From contig JAGLNZ010000391.1 in assembly GCA_023139225.1 (NCBI GenBank), positions 1-7,911 of the forward strand: 7,911 bases of DNA, in the 5' to 3' direction. The notes beneath the pieces are model-generated. The model saw only the letters and a program-made list of their open reading frames with translations. It did no database searches and was not told the origin of the DNA. A program made the position numbers and the translations under genes. Positions 7,321-7,911 of the stretch are shown here, piece after piece (the stretch's first letter is position 1; every line of letters starts with the position of its first letter). The DNA is from Desulfobacula sp. Lineage in GTDB: Bacteria; Desulfobacterota; Desulfobacteria; Desulfobacterales; Desulfobacteraceae.

Positions 7321-7599
7321 CGCCTCATGTGGTTCGATAAATCCATCCCTATTTTTATCCATGTTTTTGAAATGTTTTCCTATGAATTCTTTATTATCTA
7401 CTTTTCCATTCCCGTCTTTATCATATTTTACGATGAACGCAATTTGATTGATATTAACTTCATATTCAACGTCCGGCGTTTTCCCATCCTCTTTATCAGG
7501 TTTTGCAGTCTCTTGAGCAAAACTGCCTGGGCTGAAAATGAGTAACAAAGCAGAGATCACGGCAGTTAAAAATATTTTATTTAACAGATTTTTTTTCAT
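7297..7599 (-). CDS. Small secreted EF-hand calcium-binding protein
   Basis: A 100-aa protein starting at the ATG 7599-7597. The N-terminus is a Sec signal peptide: MKKNLLNK, then a hydrophobic stretch from about residue 10 to 22, with likely cleavage after SFA (residue 28). A charged linker follows (29-46). Two EF-hand loops are visible: DKDGNGKVDNKE (60-71) and DKNRDGFIEPHE (81-92). Both keep acidic or amide ligands at positions 1, 3, 5 and 9 and Glu at 12. Calcium binding in the periplasm or outside the cell is the likely property; a biological role is not known. AGGA at 7613-7610 gives a rather long 10-nt spacing. The frame is open 42 codons further upstream, but that extension overlaps the preceding gene and would bury the signal peptide, so the shorter start is preferred. 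It follows a related EF-hand gene by 73 nt on the same strand, and the pair are probably co-transcribed paralogues. Confidence 0.82.
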   Translation of the reverse strand: MKKNLLNKIFLTAVISALLLIFSPGSFAQETAKPDKEDGKTPDVEYEVNINQIAFIVKYDKDGNGKVDNKEFIGKHFKNMDKNRDGFIEPHEAPEGQTAY

Positions 7600-7672
7600 T
7601 TCATTTTTTTCCTTTCTAAATAATTGGAATGTATAACAGATGATGCAATTTGTTACCCAAAATGATCCGGGT

Positions 7673-7911
7673 TTAATTTCTGGGAGCTTCGTGCGGTTCA
7701 ATAAATCCATCCCCATTTTTATCAAACTGAGAAAAATCCAGACCTTTATATTCTTTTTTTGAAATTTTCAAGTCGTTGTTTTTATCATATTTCGCAATGA
7801 ATACAATCTGTTTTGAAGTGATCTTAAATTTTTTTTCTTTAGGCGGAGCCGGTTCCGACTCACCCTTTTTTAACGGTACTTCAGTTATGGTGATGGCCCA
7901 ATCAGAGTTTT
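7673..7911 (-). CDS. EF-hand protein, paralogue of its neighbour, 5' end beyond the window
   Basis: The minus-strand frame is open from the window edge (first full codon 7909-7907) to TAA at 7675-7673, giving 79 C-terminal residues. After a Lys/Glu/Pro-rich stretch (ending PAPPKEKKFK) come two EF-hand loops, DKNNDLKISKKE and DKNGDGFIEPHE, and the protein ends EAPRN. In the first loop the usual Gly at position 6 is Leu and position 9 is Ser, so calcium affinity there may be weaker. The second loop is canonical. A 43-residue ungapped stretch beginning QIVFIAKYDK matches the downstream EF-hand protein at 26 positions by eye count, so the two look like tandem duplicates. The 73-nt gap and same orientation suggest one transcript. 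The start and any signal peptide lie beyond the window. No function beyond likely calcium binding can be given. Confidence 0.8.
   Translation of the reverse strand, partial: NSDWAITITEVPLKKGESEPAPPKEKKFKITSKQIVFIAKYDKNNDLKISKKEYKGLDFSQFDKNGDGFIEPHEAPRN

Noticed and set aside
7246..7545. 99-aa plus-strand open frame over the EF-hand gene
   Set aside because: It is antisense to a protein with clear EF-hands and a signal peptide. The Ile/Phe-rich translation looks like the complement of Lys/Asp-rich coding sequence.
7600..7672. Promoter for the downstream EF-hand gene (TATACA-like box on the minus strand)
   Set aside because: A TATACA is present, but no -35 element lies at an acceptable spacing; the best TTGGGT is 19 nt away.
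7600..7725. 42-residue N-terminal extension of the complete EF-hand gene
   Set aside because: It overlaps the end of the neighbouring EF-hand gene in another frame, resembles nothing recognisable, and would place the signal peptide internally. The ATG at 7599 has a ribosome binding site.

Overview
The window looks like a chromosomal piece of an anaerobic, moderately AT-rich Gram-negative bacterium. A Desulfobacterota-type sulfate reducer is my best guess, judging from base composition, the gene repertoire (TRAP transport, a HyuB-family protein, an AMP-forming acyl-CoA ligase, an SDR remnant) and general sequence style. That assignment is inference, since no phylogenetic marker is present.

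Positions 1-6942 carry five same-strand genes that read as one catabolic/uptake cluster. They are a hydantoinase B/oxoprolinase-family subunit (5' end cut by the window), a two-cysteine Asp/Glu racemase-superfamily enzyme most like arylmalonate decarboxylase/maleate isomerase, a fused DctQ-DctM TRAP permease, its DctP-type periplasmic binding protein, and an AMP-forming acyl-CoA synthetase. The first three are tightly packed: a 46-nt gap, then a 1-nt TAGTG stop/start overlap. About 99 nt precede dctP and include a 14-nt tandem duplication. About 88 nt precede the ligase and contain a long inverted repeat that could partly separate it from the transporter genes. A plausible reading is that a carboxylate-type compound is imported by the TRAP system, processed by the HyuAB-type ATP-dependent enzyme and the racemase/isomerase, and an acid product is activated to a CoA thioester. 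The real substrate cannot be read from the sequence.

Directly after the ligase stop (6943-7259) lies the C-terminal remnant of a short-chain dehydrogenase/reductase. It lacks the cofactor and catalytic regions, has no good start, and shows signs of an internal frameshift.

The right end (7297-7911) is on the opposite strand. It encodes two tandem, related EF-hand proteins. One is complete (100 aa, with a signal peptide). The other is cut by the window edge and is visible only as 79 C-terminal residues. The two gene groups converge at about 7260-7296, where a dyad symmetry may serve as terminator for the EF-hand genes. No RNA genes, CRISPR arrays, insertion sequences or origins were seen, and no gene-free stretch exceeds about 100 bases.
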